Assembly: GCA_014728035.1 (NCBI GenBank)
Contig: WJMJ01000016.1
Coordinates: 1 to 41,370 of the forward strand
DNA length: 41,370 nucleotides
Direction of reading: 5' to 3'
Origin: Promethearchaeota archaeon
Lineage (GTDB): Archaea; Asgardarchaeota; Thorarchaeia; Thorarchaeales; Thorarchaeaceae
Part shown: positions 8,114 through 17,236 of the stretch, one piece after another
Numbering within the stretch: position 1 is the first letter of the stretch
How the letters are laid out: each line of letters opens with the position of its first letter
The notes under the pieces: model-generated
What the model was told of the DNA's origin: nothing
Database searches by the model: none
What the model saw: only the letters and a program-made list of their open reading frames with translations
Translations under genes and position numbers: made by a program

Positions 8114-8759
8114 AACGACAGAACAGAAACCCCCCGAACCAATGAAGGACCTTGAGGTCATTACAGATCCAAAGGTTGTCAAGCTATTATTCGAAAGCAC
8201 TCGCTCAACGATAGTATTCAGATACCTCGTTAATCGAGCGATGACTGTCAAGGAATTGGCAGACGCACTTGGAAAGAACCCAGGTACAATTCTTCACCAC
8301 ATAGACAAGCTCAGGAAAGCAGGTATTGTGGTGCAGGAGCGGACTGAGCTTACCAAGACTGGAATTGTTCAGAGGTTCTATAGGGCTACCGCAAGAGAGT
8401 ACAGACTCGGTATAGGTGGAATGATGGAAGCTGACAGTGGAGTTGCAAAATTTGCAGAGAACCGCTTAGAGTCCATCATCAATAGTCTCTCAGTCTATGG
8501 CATTCAAATTCCTGAGTCACAAAATGGTGAGGCAAAGGAACTACTGAAGCAACTTATTGAGAGAGAGAATCAGGTGAGTTCAAACCTGACATTGGTTGAC
8601 GAGAAGGCCTTCTATCGATTTCCTCAGTCAGTACGTAATGATGCATCCCGTATCATGCGCCGACTGTCCCTTGAGGAGGATGAGAAGTATCGGGAATTGC
8701 GAGATAGGTGGCATGCCTTTCTCCAGTCCTATCGAAAAGGTGAACTAAACAATGAGTAA
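8106..8759 (+). CDS. Winged-helix transcriptional regulator, ArsR-like
   Basis: A 217-residue DNA-binding protein. Residues ~25-100 form a winged helix: FESTRSTIVFRYLVNRAMTVKELADALG, then the recognition helix NPGTILHHIDKLRKAGIV, then a wing with QERTELTKTGIVQRFYRATAREY. This is the ArsR/HTH_20 type. Residues 100-217 are a helical domain without a recognised ligand site. It probably binds the repeated half-site upstream of the operon. The start is ambiguous. GTG 8106 overlaps the upstream stop but also lies inside the AGGAGGTG ribosome site, whereas ACG 8115 sits at ideal spacing and ATG 8142 is too far away. Its stop overlaps the next ATG (ATGAGTAA). Confidence 0.85.
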   Translation: MSKTTEQKPPEPMKDLEVITDPKVVKLLFESTRSTIVFRYLVNRAMTVKELADALGKNPGTILHHIDKLRKAGIVVQERTELTKTGIVQRFYRATAREYRLGIGGMMEADSGVAKFAENRLESIINSLSVYGIQIPESQNGEAKELLKQLIERENQVSSNLTLVDEKAFYRFPQSVRNDASRIMRRLSLEEDEKYRELRDRWHAFLQSYRKGELNNE

Positions 8760-9501
8760 CTATGAACAAAACAACACAATGGTTGTATGTATACTTGCTG
8801 TACTGATTGGCGGTGCAGCAATCGTTGGAGTCCTCTCATTTTGGGGAGGAACTTGGGAGCTAGGGAATGAAATTACCCAGCTCTCATATGACGAGAATAT
8901 AGGATCAACAACAGGAACTATCAATTTAGATGTTGAAATTAGCGTCGGCAATGTAGATGTTAATTTTGCAGATAATTCTACACTGCTCTACGATGTTACA
9001 TTTGATGTCACTGAAAGAAATCTTGAGGAATATGGTACTCCATCAGTGATGTATACCTCCAATGAAATCTCAATAAATTATGAGGTGGCTTCAGTGAACA
9101 TCACACTTGGAAGGAATCTGAACTACACTTTGTCAATAACAATTGGCACAGGAGAGATTGAGGTCTCAATGAATGAATATGCCAATGTGGGTGATGTGAC
9201 TCTCACAACCACAACAGGAGGTATTGAGCTGACTATGAGCGATGAAACATCCCTCATGAATAGTCCCACATTTGATTTCAACACTGGAACAGGAGAGATA
9301 TCTATTCAAATCGATATTCTTACTGGTGTAGGAGGTAGTTTCGAAGGCAGTACAAACACTGGTACTATAGATGTCACCGCAGTGGGATGGACAGAAGTAA
9401 CATCAACACACTATGAGACCTCGGACTATGATACCGCTTCACAAAATCTGACAATAGTAGCTCAGACAAATGTAGGCAGCATCACAGCTCTACTTGGTTA
9501 G
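8752..9501 (+). CDS. Membrane-anchored extracytoplasmic beta-repeat protein (DUF4097/Toast-rack-like), copy 1
   Basis: A 249-residue protein. A single N-terminal membrane helix (residues ~10-32) is an uncleaved anchor or signal. The rest is almost entirely short beta strands with many Thr, Asn, Gly and Val residues and repeating units of the type VGxVDVxF, TGxIEVxM, TGGIELTM and TGEISIQI. This pattern is that of DUF4097-type right-handed beta structures. Several N-x-S/T sites are present, as expected for a glycosylated archaeal surface protein. The start ATG overlaps the regulator stop, with AAGGTGA upstream. It is paralogous to the next gene. Placement after a regulator and two membrane proteins resembles bacterial envelope-stress cassettes with PadR, membrane protein and DUF4097 genes; this parallel is inference. 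Confidence 0.75.
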   Translation: MSNYEQNNTMVVCILAVLIGGAAIVGVLSFWGGTWELGNEITQLSYDENIGSTTGTINLDVEISVGNVDVNFADNSTLLYDVTFDVTERNLEEYGTPSVMYTSNEISINYEVASVNITLGRNLNYTLSITIGTGEIEVSMNEYANVGDVTLTTTTGGIELTMSDETSLMNSPTFDFNTGTGEISIQIDILTGVGGSFEGSTNTGTIDVTAVGWTEVTSTHYETSDYDTASQNLTIVAQTNVGSITALLG

Positions 9502-9512
9502 GAGTGATGATA

Positions 9513-10295
9513 ATGAGTGAAACTCAAAACAAAACAATGGTAATCTGCATAATCGCATTCATCGCCATCGGATCTCTCCTAGCTGGAGTTTTGGCATTCT
9601 ATGGTACTAGCAATTTCACGTGGAGTCCTTACTCACAATATGGAATAAACTGGAATCCCGCCGAGCTAACAGAGTTCCAATTTGAAGATGATACCAGCAC
9701 TATGAGTGATAGTACGACTCTCCGAGTAAACATCTCAGCAAGCATAGTGAATGTCAAATTTGAACATAGCAACGATTTACTCTATCGATTCGATATGCTT
9801 GTACCAAATCAGACCGTACAGGATTATGGAAATCCAGTTGTGGAATATGCATCCAACACGGTATCTCTAAACTATCCCGCAGCTGCGGTGAACATTACTC
9901 TAGGTAGTGGTACAAATTACACCATGGACATTGACATCATAACTGGAGCTGCAGAGCTCATCATAGCTGATTATTCCCATGTTGGTGATATTGATGTTGA
10001 TATTTCTGCTGGAGAATTGGACTTCTTGCTAAGTGATGATAGTTCAATCTTTGGTGATGTTGATGTGACCCTTACTGTTGATGCTGGGCAAGTATCAATC
10101 ACAGTAGACCTCCCAACCAATGTGGGTGGTGACTTTGAAGGGTCCACAGGCTTTGGTGCAGTAGATGTAACTACCACAACTTGGACGGAGATAACACCAA
10201 CACATTACAGGACTTCGAACTATGATACCGCACCAAATACACTGTCTATTTTAGCATCAACCAATGCTGGTGAAATAACAGCAAACTTACTATAG
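9513..10295 (+). CDS. Membrane-anchored extracytoplasmic beta-repeat protein, copy 2
   Basis: A 260-residue paralog of the preceding gene product, sharing the MSxxxQNxTMVxCIIA start, the single anchor helix and the same C-terminal sequence pattern (GGDFEGSTGFGAVDVTTTTWTEI, THYRTSNYDTAPNTL). ATG 9513 is chosen over GTG 9504 and ATG 9507 because the GGAGTGAT ribosome site at 9501-9508 needs room, and because the resulting N terminus lines up with copy 1. The beta-repeat region holds many Asp and Asn residues, which could bind calcium. It is the last gene of the operon; its stop codon TAG overlaps the first base of the terminator hairpin. Confidence 0.75.
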   Translation: MSETQNKTMVICIIAFIAIGSLLAGVLAFYGTSNFTWSPYSQYGINWNPAELTEFQFEDDTSTMSDSTTLRVNISASIVNVKFEHSNDLLYRFDMLVPNQTVQDYGNPVVEYASNTVSLNYPAAAVNITLGSGTNYTMDIDIITGAAELIIADYSHVGDIDVDISAGELDFLLSDDSSIFGDVDVTLTVDAGQVSITVDLPTNVGGDFEGSTGFGAVDVTTTTWTEITPTHYRTSNYDTAPNTLSILASTNAGEITANLL

Positions 10296-10327
10296 AGTGG
10301 GATATTCCCACTCCATCTCCTTTTTTT
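10295..10327 (+). terminator. Hairpin plus T-run ending the five-gene operon
   Basis: GAGTGGGA (10295-10302), loop TAT, and TCCCACTC (10306-10313) form a perfect eight-pair stem. It is followed by CATCTCC and seven T residues. The position immediately after the last stop fits an archaeal T-rich terminator with a hairpin. Confidence 0.8.
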
Positions 10328-10412
10328 CTCGCAATCTTCTGCGGTCGTGGATAATCTCATAAAGCAATGGACAAACCGCAAATATAGCTCTTCTTTTAGG
10401 AGTGATTCAAAA

Positions 10413-13400
10413 ATGGGAAATAAGTATGCAGAAGGTAAAATACGTGATTTTGAATTGACTATGGAGGATGCTGCACGAGTCGCAGAATGTTTCAACTCAT
10501 TCGACGATTCAGATAGTTGGCCTGGTGGTTTCACTCATGGAAATCCATTTACAGCTGAGCGGATTTACGAATCAGCCAAAAAAAGTGATGACATGCGTAT
10601 ATTAGTAGCATATGTTGAGGATAAAATTGTTGGCTACTGTAATGTTTGTGAAGGATTTTATGACCCGGAATCTGCATATGTTGGTCTACTTGGAGTAAAT
10701 CCACACTATCAAGGTCAAGGATTCGGAAAAGCGCTTTTGATCGAGGCAGCTGAAACGGCTGCAAGAGCAGGAAAGAGAAGAATTGATCTTCATACGTGGG
10801 GAGGTAATCTCAAAGCTTTACCTCTCTACAAAAGAGTAGGATACAATTGGATGCCAGGTACAAGAGTACTGATGGAAGGTCACATTCCAGGTATTCTAAA
10901 TTTCCCACTATTCAAAGAGTTCTTCAACAGATACTATTGGTATGATGCTTTCAAGCGAGAGATTCGTCAAGAACCCGATGATCTTGTCCTTGAAGGAATT
11001 GGATTGTTCAAGTACAGATTCGAGGGAGATGACGGTGATTCTCTAACTGTTATGATTGATAGAGAAGCCAAAGGAATCTGCGGATTCGAACTCATTATGG
11101 ACAGCCAGACCATCTCTGCTCATTTGAAACCTACATCTCACACAGGATATATTGGAGGAGATGCGGTTCCTATTGAATTGGTGATAATCAACGAAACGGC
11201 AGAAAATATCCAATATTCAATAAATGTTACATCAACCAAAGAGCTAGTTGCAAATCTTACAGGTCAAAGTTCGGGTGTTATCCAACAAGGTAAAGAAACC
11301 AAGGTGAATGGCACATACAAAATCCCATTCGGTGTTGCTCCTCTTGATAAGGATGATGCAGCTGATGAAAAAGTCAAGAGTTGGGCGGAATGGAAACTAA
11401 CTATCAATGGAACGACTGTCAGTCTATTCGCGGGTCTAATTCCTACAGAAGCCATCAAAATTACATCAACGCCCGAATACCCCTCAATATTTCCAAGCAT
11501 GTCAACAGATCTTGCAATAGGCTTCGAGAATACTACAAAAGAGGATATCCAACTAGAGGTGGTGGTTACCGCTGAAAAAAGTTGTCGCCTAGATGAAACC
11601 ACATATTCTATTTCTTTATCGGCCCTAGAGAGTAAAGAGATTACGACTACAATCCATGATACTGGTCAATCTCGAAACTTCGTATCAGTAGTTATTTCTG
11701 TGTTCAAGAGTGATAGAAAGACACAGGGATTGATAGCTAGAAAGACATTGAAGATTCCAAAGAAGCAACAGGGAATAGCTTTTGCATACCATGCTATGGG
11801 AGAACATATTGTCTTGGAAAATGATCAAGTGCGATACCGATTCACAAACAAGATACCGTTGATTTGTCGATACATTGAACGAAAAACAGTAGGAGATTAT
11901 ATAGAAGGTTGGATGTTCGGTATATCACTAGGACTTCCCTTCCCTAGAGAGGGAGACGAATGGACTCGCAAAGACTTGGATATAGAAGTTTCAAATACGC
12001 CAGACTATGCTGAAATAACTGTCACAGGAGATTCTGATGATAAACCAGGGCTCAGATATACCCAAAGATACCGTCTTTATTCAAAGAAGAGTATCCTTGA
12101 GGTAAGTGCAACCTTGACTAATGTAGGAAAAGAGCCAATAGAGAAGTTAGGTCTCTCTTGTGGTGGTTGGATAGATTATCGTTCACAAATGATGACAGTA
12201 CCAGTACGCAGTGGTATATATCAATTGAAAGACCCCAGTTGGGGAGCTGGAGGTTTGCCAGATAAACCAGATTACTATTCTGAACAATGGTTTTCAATGT
12301 ATGACATGAGTGCAAATTCCACATTGGGATTTATGTGGGAAAAAGAGCATCTGGAGAAAATTTTCCTTTCTGGAAACGTACCCAGACCAGAATATATTCT
12401 TCCCATATTGCAACCAGGAGAAAGCAAAACATACTTGATTTTGAAAAGTACCACAAAATCCGGAGACTGGAGAACTATCAGGTCGATGTGGGCCAAAGAA
12501 AATAACATAGACCTAGAGGGAAAACCACCAACACCAATTATTGATCAGTTATCTGTAGAATTATCTAATCCTGATTCGCGGATTAGTTCAAAATCAGGCT
12601 CACCATTATTCGTTGATAGGGCCAAGCCCAATGATGTTCAACTTACAGTAAAGGTAATTCAGAAGGAACCAATAGTAGCAAAAATCAGAATCATTCCGCC
12701 AGATGGCATCCTAATTAATGGCAAAACAAACTACGAAATGAATTCAGAGATAAGTATAGAAAAACCGCTGAAGAAAGCACTTTCAATTACAGTAGAAGAC
12801 GGGGACTGGCTACGTGTTGAAGGAAAAATCGAATTCACATTTGCTGAACATATTGTACGAAGACAATTCTCTGTTATAGTATTTGACTCCAAACAGGAAG
12901 CCAAAAAGCAATCTGAAACAATTGAAAACCAACGACTCTTTACTCTTAGTACATCAGAGTGTTCCATAGGTGTTTCTCCAGACCACCGGGGAAGTCTGGT
13001 ACGTTATACAAACAAAGAAGGAGAAAGTGTTCTCTTAGACCGGTTTCCTGATTCGGGACCTTATGTCTGGTGGGATCGCTTTTTCAGTGGAGTAAGCCCG
13101 ATTTTATTTGATAAACGAGTATGGGATTGGGAAACAAAATTTAGCAAAGAAGAATGGGAAGCTGAATATCAAAAATATGAACCTTGGGCGGGATATGAAG
13201 TGAGTTCCATTTTAGAATACAGTGCAGGAATCAAGGGGTTCGAGATATCAGCTAGATACCTACTCTTGAAAGGAACCAATTTGGTACAAGCTAGACTCCA
13301 AGTAAAAAATACAATCAACATTACAAAGACAGTCAAAATGGGATTCAAAGCTTCACCTAAATTGGATCAATCTCATTTGTCAAATATCCACACAATTTTG

Positions 13401-13700
13401 TTAGGTACGCATCTTACTCATGAACCAGTATCTATGCGTACATCATTCAAGTCAGATGCTGAAGAGTCATGGGCTGCATTTGAAAATTCCATTACGGGTC
13501 AAGTTTTAGGTGTCATATCTACTGAGAAACAAAGGTCAAACCTATTTGTTGAAACGATTTCGGATGAGGCTCAATTGTTTAGATTTCTCGACTTGAAGAA
13601 AGTAAGACCAGGGGAAGAAAAGACGTTCATCTGTTATTTACTGATAACCGACTCCGTGGAAAAAGTCCAGCTTCTAAAGAATCTTCCAGATATCGTATAG
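10413..13700 (+). CDS. GNAT acetyltransferase fused to large beta-sandwich, mutarotase-like region
   Basis: A 1095-residue protein. Residues 1-~160 are a GNAT N-acetyltransferase domain with the acetyl-CoA loop QGQGFGKA at about 100-107 and the usual LYKRVGY strand. After a linker come about two Ig/CARDB-like beta domains (~235-440: AVPIELVIINETAENIQYSINV, LAIGFENTTKEDIQLEVVV). Two larger beta regions follow (~450-700 and ~850-1090), resembling galactose-mutarotase-like sandwiches, with HIVLENDQVRYRFTN and EGWMFGISLGLPFP. No signal peptide or membrane helix is seen, so it is probably cytosolic. The start is ATG 10413, seven bases after GGAGTGA; the longer GTG 10347 frame has no ribosome site. 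A role in sugar or glycan modification is inference. Its stop lies five bases from a convergent TPR gene. Confidence 0.7.
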   Translation: MGNKYAEGKIRDFELTMEDAARVAECFNSFDDSDSWPGGFTHGNPFTAERIYESAKKSDDMRILVAYVEDKIVGYCNVCEGFYDPESAYVGLLGVNPHYQGQGFGKALLIEAAETAARAGKRRIDLHTWGGNLKALPLYKRVGYNWMPGTRVLMEGHIPGILNFPLFKEFFNRYYWYDAFKREIRQEPDDLVLEGIGLFKYRFEGDDGDSLTVMIDREAKGICGFELIMDSQTISAHLKPTSHTGYIGGDAVPIELVIINETAENIQYSINVTSTKELVANLTGQSSGVIQQGKETKVNGTYKIPFGVAPLDKDDAADEKVKSWAEWKLTINGTTVSLFAGLIPTEAIKITSTPEYPSIFPSMSTDLAIGFENTTKEDIQLEVVVTAEKSCRLDETTYSISLSALESKEITTTIHDTGQSRNFVSVVISVFKSDRKTQGLIARKTLKIPKKQQGIAFAYHAMGEHIVLENDQVRYRFTNKIPLICRYIERKTVGDYIEGWMFGISLGLPFPREGDEWTRKDLDIEVSNTPDYAEITVTGDSDDKPGLRYTQRYRLYSKKSILEVSATLTNVGKEPIEKLGLSCGGWIDYRSQMMTVPVRSGIYQLKDPSWGAGGLPDKPDYYSEQWFSMYDMSANSTLGFMWEKEHLEKIFLSGNVPRPEYILPILQPGESKTYLILKSTTKSGDWRTIRSMWAKENNIDLEGKPPTPIIDQLSVELSNPDSRISSKSGSPLFVDRAKPNDVQLTVKVIQKEPIVAKIRIIPPDGILINGKTNYEMNSEISIEKPLKKALSITVEDGDWLRVEGKIEFTFAEHIVRRQFSVIVFDSKQEAKKQSETIENQRLFTLSTSECSIGVSPDHRGSLVRYTNKEGESVLLDRFPDSGPYVWWDRFFSGVSPILFDKRVWDWETKFSKEEWEAEYQKYEPWAGYEVSSILEYSAGIKGFEISARYLLLKGTNLVQARLQVKNTINITKTVKMGFKASPKLDQSHLSNIHTILLGTHLTHEPVSMRTSFKSDAEESWAAFENSITGQVLGVISTEKQRSNLFVETISDEAQLFRFLDLKKVRPGEEKTFICYLLITDSVEKVQLLKNLPDIV

Positions 13701-13705
13701 AATAA

Positions 13706-14965
13706 TCAAGAAGACAATTGCTTGAGATGTATTTTGCACTCAATAAGTTTAGTAGAGTTTCCAGATTCTCGAAAGAGTTCTTCTGCAATTTGTAGCGTCC
13801 GAATAGCTTCGTCTATTCGGCCGAGCTTCTCTAAAACAAGCGCTCGAGGAAAGAGATATCCACCATTCGATGGTTCTAACGCCCAGGCCATATCATAATC
13901 AGACAGTGCTTCCTCAAATCGCCCCATTAAAACAAAAAGATTAGCACGTTGAAAAGAAATTTCAGGATCATGTGGATCAAGAGAATAAGCGCTATTGAAG
14001 TACTTGAGAGCTGTTTCCAGTTCGTTTTTTTGCAAATGTATTTGTGCAGATTTAAGCCATGCAATTACGCACTTCTTATCAAGTTCTATAGCTGCGTGGT
14101 AACAAACTTGTGCTTCATCTAGTTCATTCATTCTACGATGTGTATCCCCCTTTTTTATCCAAATCTCTATGTCATCATCAGAAACTCCTAATGCCTCCTG
14201 ATAATACGAAATGGCAGCTGATGGAACTCCTTTTCTAAGAAATAGATCACCAAGAGTCACCAGAGCTATTTTATGTGAAGGTCTAAGTCGTAGTGCTTGA
14301 TCGATGTAAACCTCGGCCTGTTCATCTTTTTTAAAAAATATGTAAAGATTGCCTAATTCAAGAAGTGCTTCAACATGATTTGGCTCTATCATCAATATTT
14401 CTTCTAATAGTTCCACACTCTGTTCTAAATGCATCTCTCGTTTCAGATAGAGAGATTTTACCAGCATAACTCGAATATTATCCGAATCAATCTCTAAAGC
14501 TCTATCGATTACTTCCTTTGTTTTAGTCAGCTCGCCTTTTTTCAGATATGCGCGAGCTAAATGCACAAGTGCATCCACATTATCAGAGCTTAATGAGATG
14601 CTTTTAGAAAAACACTGAATAGCACTATCGAAATCGTTGATCATTAAATAGCCAACGCCCATATTATTCCAAGCGTCAGACATACTACTATCAATACCAA
14701 GTGCGATATCATAGAGAATTAAAGCTCGGCCGAAATCCTTTTCCTTCAAATGGACGTTGCCAAGTTGAAATAGTAGTTTAGCAAGATCTTTGTTTTGCTC
14801 AAATGTTTCAAGAGTGACTTGTAGCTGCAACTCCAATTGATCCAGTTTCTGTCGATTGAATGCCTCAAATTCTTCATCCTTAATGTCATCAAGATGTAAA
14901 AAAAACGGTATCCTGATTTCAGCTAACTGATCAGATACAGCTCGTAGTAATTCACTCTTCTGCAA
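13706..14965 (-). CDS. Tetratricopeptide repeat protein
   Basis: A 419-residue protein. Residues ~60-400 consist of about ten TPR units of 34 residues with the usual W/L-G/A-Y-F/A-P pattern, for example DAWNNMGVGYLMINDFDSAIQCFSKS written across adjacent units, and a last unit GRIDEAIRTLQIAEEL. The N-terminal 60 residues are helical and charged. No membrane segment or signal is seen, so it is a cytosolic scaffold or binding protein; partners are unknown. The start is TTG with GGAGG seven bases upstream. It is divergent from the GHKL ATPase gene across a 190-base spacer with a perfect palindrome. Confidence 0.85.
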   Translation of the reverse strand: MQKSELLRAVSDQLAEIRIPFFLHLDDIKDEEFEAFNRQKLDQLELQLQVTLETFEQNKDLAKLLFQLGNVHLKEKDFGRALILYDIALGIDSSMSDAWNNMGVGYLMINDFDSAIQCFSKSISLSSDNVDALVHLARAYLKKGELTKTKEVIDRALEIDSDNIRVMLVKSLYLKREMHLEQSVELLEEILMIEPNHVEALLELGNLYIFFKKDEQAEVYIDQALRLRPSHKIALVTLGDLFLRKGVPSAAISYYQEALGVSDDDIEIWIKKGDTHRRMNELDEAQVCYHAAIELDKKCVIAWLKSAQIHLQKNELETALKYFNSAYSLDPHDPEISFQRANLFVLMGRFEEALSDYDMAWALEPSNGGYLFPRALVLEKLGRIDEAIRTLQIAEELFRESGNSTKLIECKIHLKQLSS

Positions 14966-14988
14966 CTCGTAGCCTCCCTAAAATATTG

Positions 14989-15007
14989 AATTGATAATTT
15001 ATCAATT
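14989..15007. promoter_or_regulatory. Perfect 19-base palindrome in a divergent promoter region
   Basis: AATTGATAATTTATCAATT reads the same on both strands around a central T. It lies 24 bases upstream of the TPR gene start and ~180 bases before the GHKL gene. It is AT-rich and overlaps where the minus-strand promoter of the TPR gene should be, so it is a candidate operator for a dimeric regulator. The rest of 14966-15156 contains no gene. Confidence 0.5.
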
Positions 15008-15186
15008 TTACTAACAATTGTTCATGACTTGCTTTCTTCTGATTCATGCACCATATTATCAGAGCCAATTGGTCTGAAAAAACGAAACAGAATCATGCCA
15101 GTGGACTGTGCAAACCTGTAGGAATAACATTCCAATATCATAACCATTATTAACCATTGTTAAATATCTTTCGTAGAGGCAACGAT

Positions 15187-17193
15187 TTGGTTTCAGATAC
15201 AAAATATGAACAAGGAGAAGTACGCGGAACAGCAATGAACTGGTTGAACTTCTTGCAATCAGTTATTGACGGTTATGAACAACAGACATCAATAACACAT
15301 GGGGTGCAAAAAGATGGGATTCAAAATGGGTGGGACGCAAGAAAAAACAGTGATGGCGAAGGGTTCGAGTTTGAATTCAAACTAGTAAAAGGAAAAAAAC
15401 ATACATATCTTTCAATGAGAGACCGAGGTACAACAGGTCTCACTGGACGGGTTCTCAAAGAGTCTGAACTTCTTGAAACTCTACCTGAAGAAGAGAAATG
15501 GGGACGTTTTGAGAGTCTAGCATTTTCAAAACAGGCGGATAGTGAAAAGACCCCACTTGGTTCAAGAGGGAGAGGAAAATTCATTTTTGTTGGAGCTTCA
15601 AAGACAAAGACAATATATTATGACTCTTGTAGGCAAGATAATACATATCGTTTTGGTTGGAGAAAGGTTGTTCTCACTGAATCACCTATTACTGCATATG
15701 ACGAGGAGAAAGGCAGACAGAAATTAAAAGAGCTAACAGCTGATGCTTTTGAACCATTAGATGAAGTGGGATCCAGAGTGATTATTGAAGACCCAATTGA
15801 TGAGGTCATTGAGGCTATCAAAACACGAGAGTTAGACTTCATGATCGGTGAAACCTGGTGGGAGATCATTCGAGATTTCGGTATTCGAATAATCGTGAAT
15901 GAATACGGACAAGAACGAGTTGTAACACTGCCAGTAGAATTTTCGTTGCCAACAAGAGATATTTCAGATAAGAAGGTGTGGATAAGAAAATCAGTAGATG
16001 AAACATTTGGTGGAAGAGATACAACAATAGAGAAATTACATCTTGTCTGTGAACCTGGAAAAGAAGTGGACCCGCGAATAAGAGGAGTCGCAATTCAACG
16101 AGGTGGTATGAAAATAACCACTATCAAACCCGAGGTGCTTCCTGGAGACCTTGCCTACGCAATATATGGATATGTTACTTTGGATGATAGAGGAGATGCT
16201 GAACTAAGAAGAGCAGAGGGATTAGAGCACAATACTCTATCGTATCGATATCCATTCACACGAGAATTACGAGTCTGGCTTAGAGACCAGATGAAAGAGT
16301 TTGCAGTTGAGAAACTAGGATATGAAATTGACCCAGTTGGAGAAAAAATCGAGCTTCAACAAACATCTGAAAGACTTGCTCTCTCAGCAATCAATCGAAT
16401 ATCAAATAAACTAATGATAGGACAAGATGACATTGAAAGACATCATAAAAAAGTAAGACTGGAAGATAAACCGAAAAAGCAAGTAAGAGTGGAAATGCCA
16501 CTCCCAACCTATCCAGACTGGCCCTCCAGAATTGTTGACTATGAAGATGAATTAACTGATATAACTGCTACACTGGTTAATACCACAGACGAAAAGATTG
16601 ATGCAAAGTTCACTTTGACAATAGAAAATGAAGATGAAGAAATAATCGATATTCTGATAAATGATGAAGTGGTGCTCTGGAAGAACTCATCTTTGCGTAG
16701 ACGTAAAGCATTAGGCATAAGAATAGATGATGAGCGTTTTGCGAAACCTGATGTATATTATCTATGTGCAAGACTCTATACAGAAGATTCCTACAAAAAA
16801 TCCAAAAGGATAGATTCTGTTCGACATAGTTTCTATGTAAACTACAGTCCAACAGTAAAAGGAGTATTCGAGGGCTATGAACCGATTGCAGACCTGCCCA
16901 CAGAATATCAAGATATAATGGGAATGGAAAACAGAGGGCCTCACGGTGGCATTATTATATCATACAATATTGACCATCCGGCTTACAGAGATTTAGATGA
17001 CGACACAGATGCAATATCGGAATATTTGTTTAGGTTAGGTATGTTAACTCTTGCAAAATTAGACCTGTCTTCTGAAGAACCTCAATTTTTCGAGTCTGCA
17101 AACGAAGAAGATGTGGACCCATTAGAGGTTGTAGATCAGTATTCAGATGTTCTTGGGAAAATGTTAGCAATCTACCACAAGTCTAAGAGATAA
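15187..17193 (+). CDS. GHKL/HSP90-type ATPase of unknown function
   Basis: A 668-residue protein with an N-terminal GHKL (Bergerat-fold) ATP-binding domain. The N box QKDGIQNGWDA (about 41-51), the G1 box MRDRGTTGL (about 77-85) and the G2 box LGSRGRGKF (about 124-132) are all present. Residues 200-360 look like a transducer-type domain and ~430-560 a beta domain (ATLVNTTDEKIDAKFTLTIENEDEE). A helical C terminus follows. This architecture is close to MORC-like and other prokaryotic GHKL ATPases often found in conflict or DNA-remodelling contexts, but no nuclease or helicase lies beside it. TTG 15187 is chosen because AGAGG lies seven bases upstream; TTG 15157 gives ten more residues without a ribosome site. 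TTAAATAT at 15160-15167 may be the TATA box, in which case the leader would be very short. Confidence 0.75.
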   Translation: MVSDTKYEQGEVRGTAMNWLNFLQSVIDGYEQQTSITHGVQKDGIQNGWDARKNSDGEGFEFEFKLVKGKKHTYLSMRDRGTTGLTGRVLKESELLETLPEEEKWGRFESLAFSKQADSEKTPLGSRGRGKFIFVGASKTKTIYYDSCRQDNTYRFGWRKVVLTESPITAYDEEKGRQKLKELTADAFEPLDEVGSRVIIEDPIDEVIEAIKTRELDFMIGETWWEIIRDFGIRIIVNEYGQERVVTLPVEFSLPTRDISDKKVWIRKSVDETFGGRDTTIEKLHLVCEPGKEVDPRIRGVAIQRGGMKITTIKPEVLPGDLAYAIYGYVTLDDRGDAELRRAEGLEHNTLSYRYPFTRELRVWLRDQMKEFAVEKLGYEIDPVGEKIELQQTSERLALSAINRISNKLMIGQDDIERHHKKVRLEDKPKKQVRVEMPLPTYPDWPSRIVDYEDELTDITATLVNTTDEKIDAKFTLTIENEDEEIIDILINDEVVLWKNSSLRRRKALGIRIDDERFAKPDVYYLCARLYTEDSYKKSKRIDSVRHSFYVNYSPTVKGVFEGYEPIADLPTEYQDIMGMENRGPHGGIIISYNIDHPAYRDLDDDTDAISEYLFRLGMLTLAKLDLSSEEPQFFESANEEDVDPLEVVDQYSDVLGKMLAIYHKSKR

Positions 17194-17236
17194 AAAATAA
17201 TACAAAACAACGTTCCGGAGAACCATCCGAACTGAT

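Noticed and set aside
10347..10412. Longer start (GTG 10347) for the GNAT fusion protein
   Set aside because: No ribosome site precedes it, and it begins just after the upstream operon terminator. GGAGTGA seven bases before ATG 10413 fits much better.
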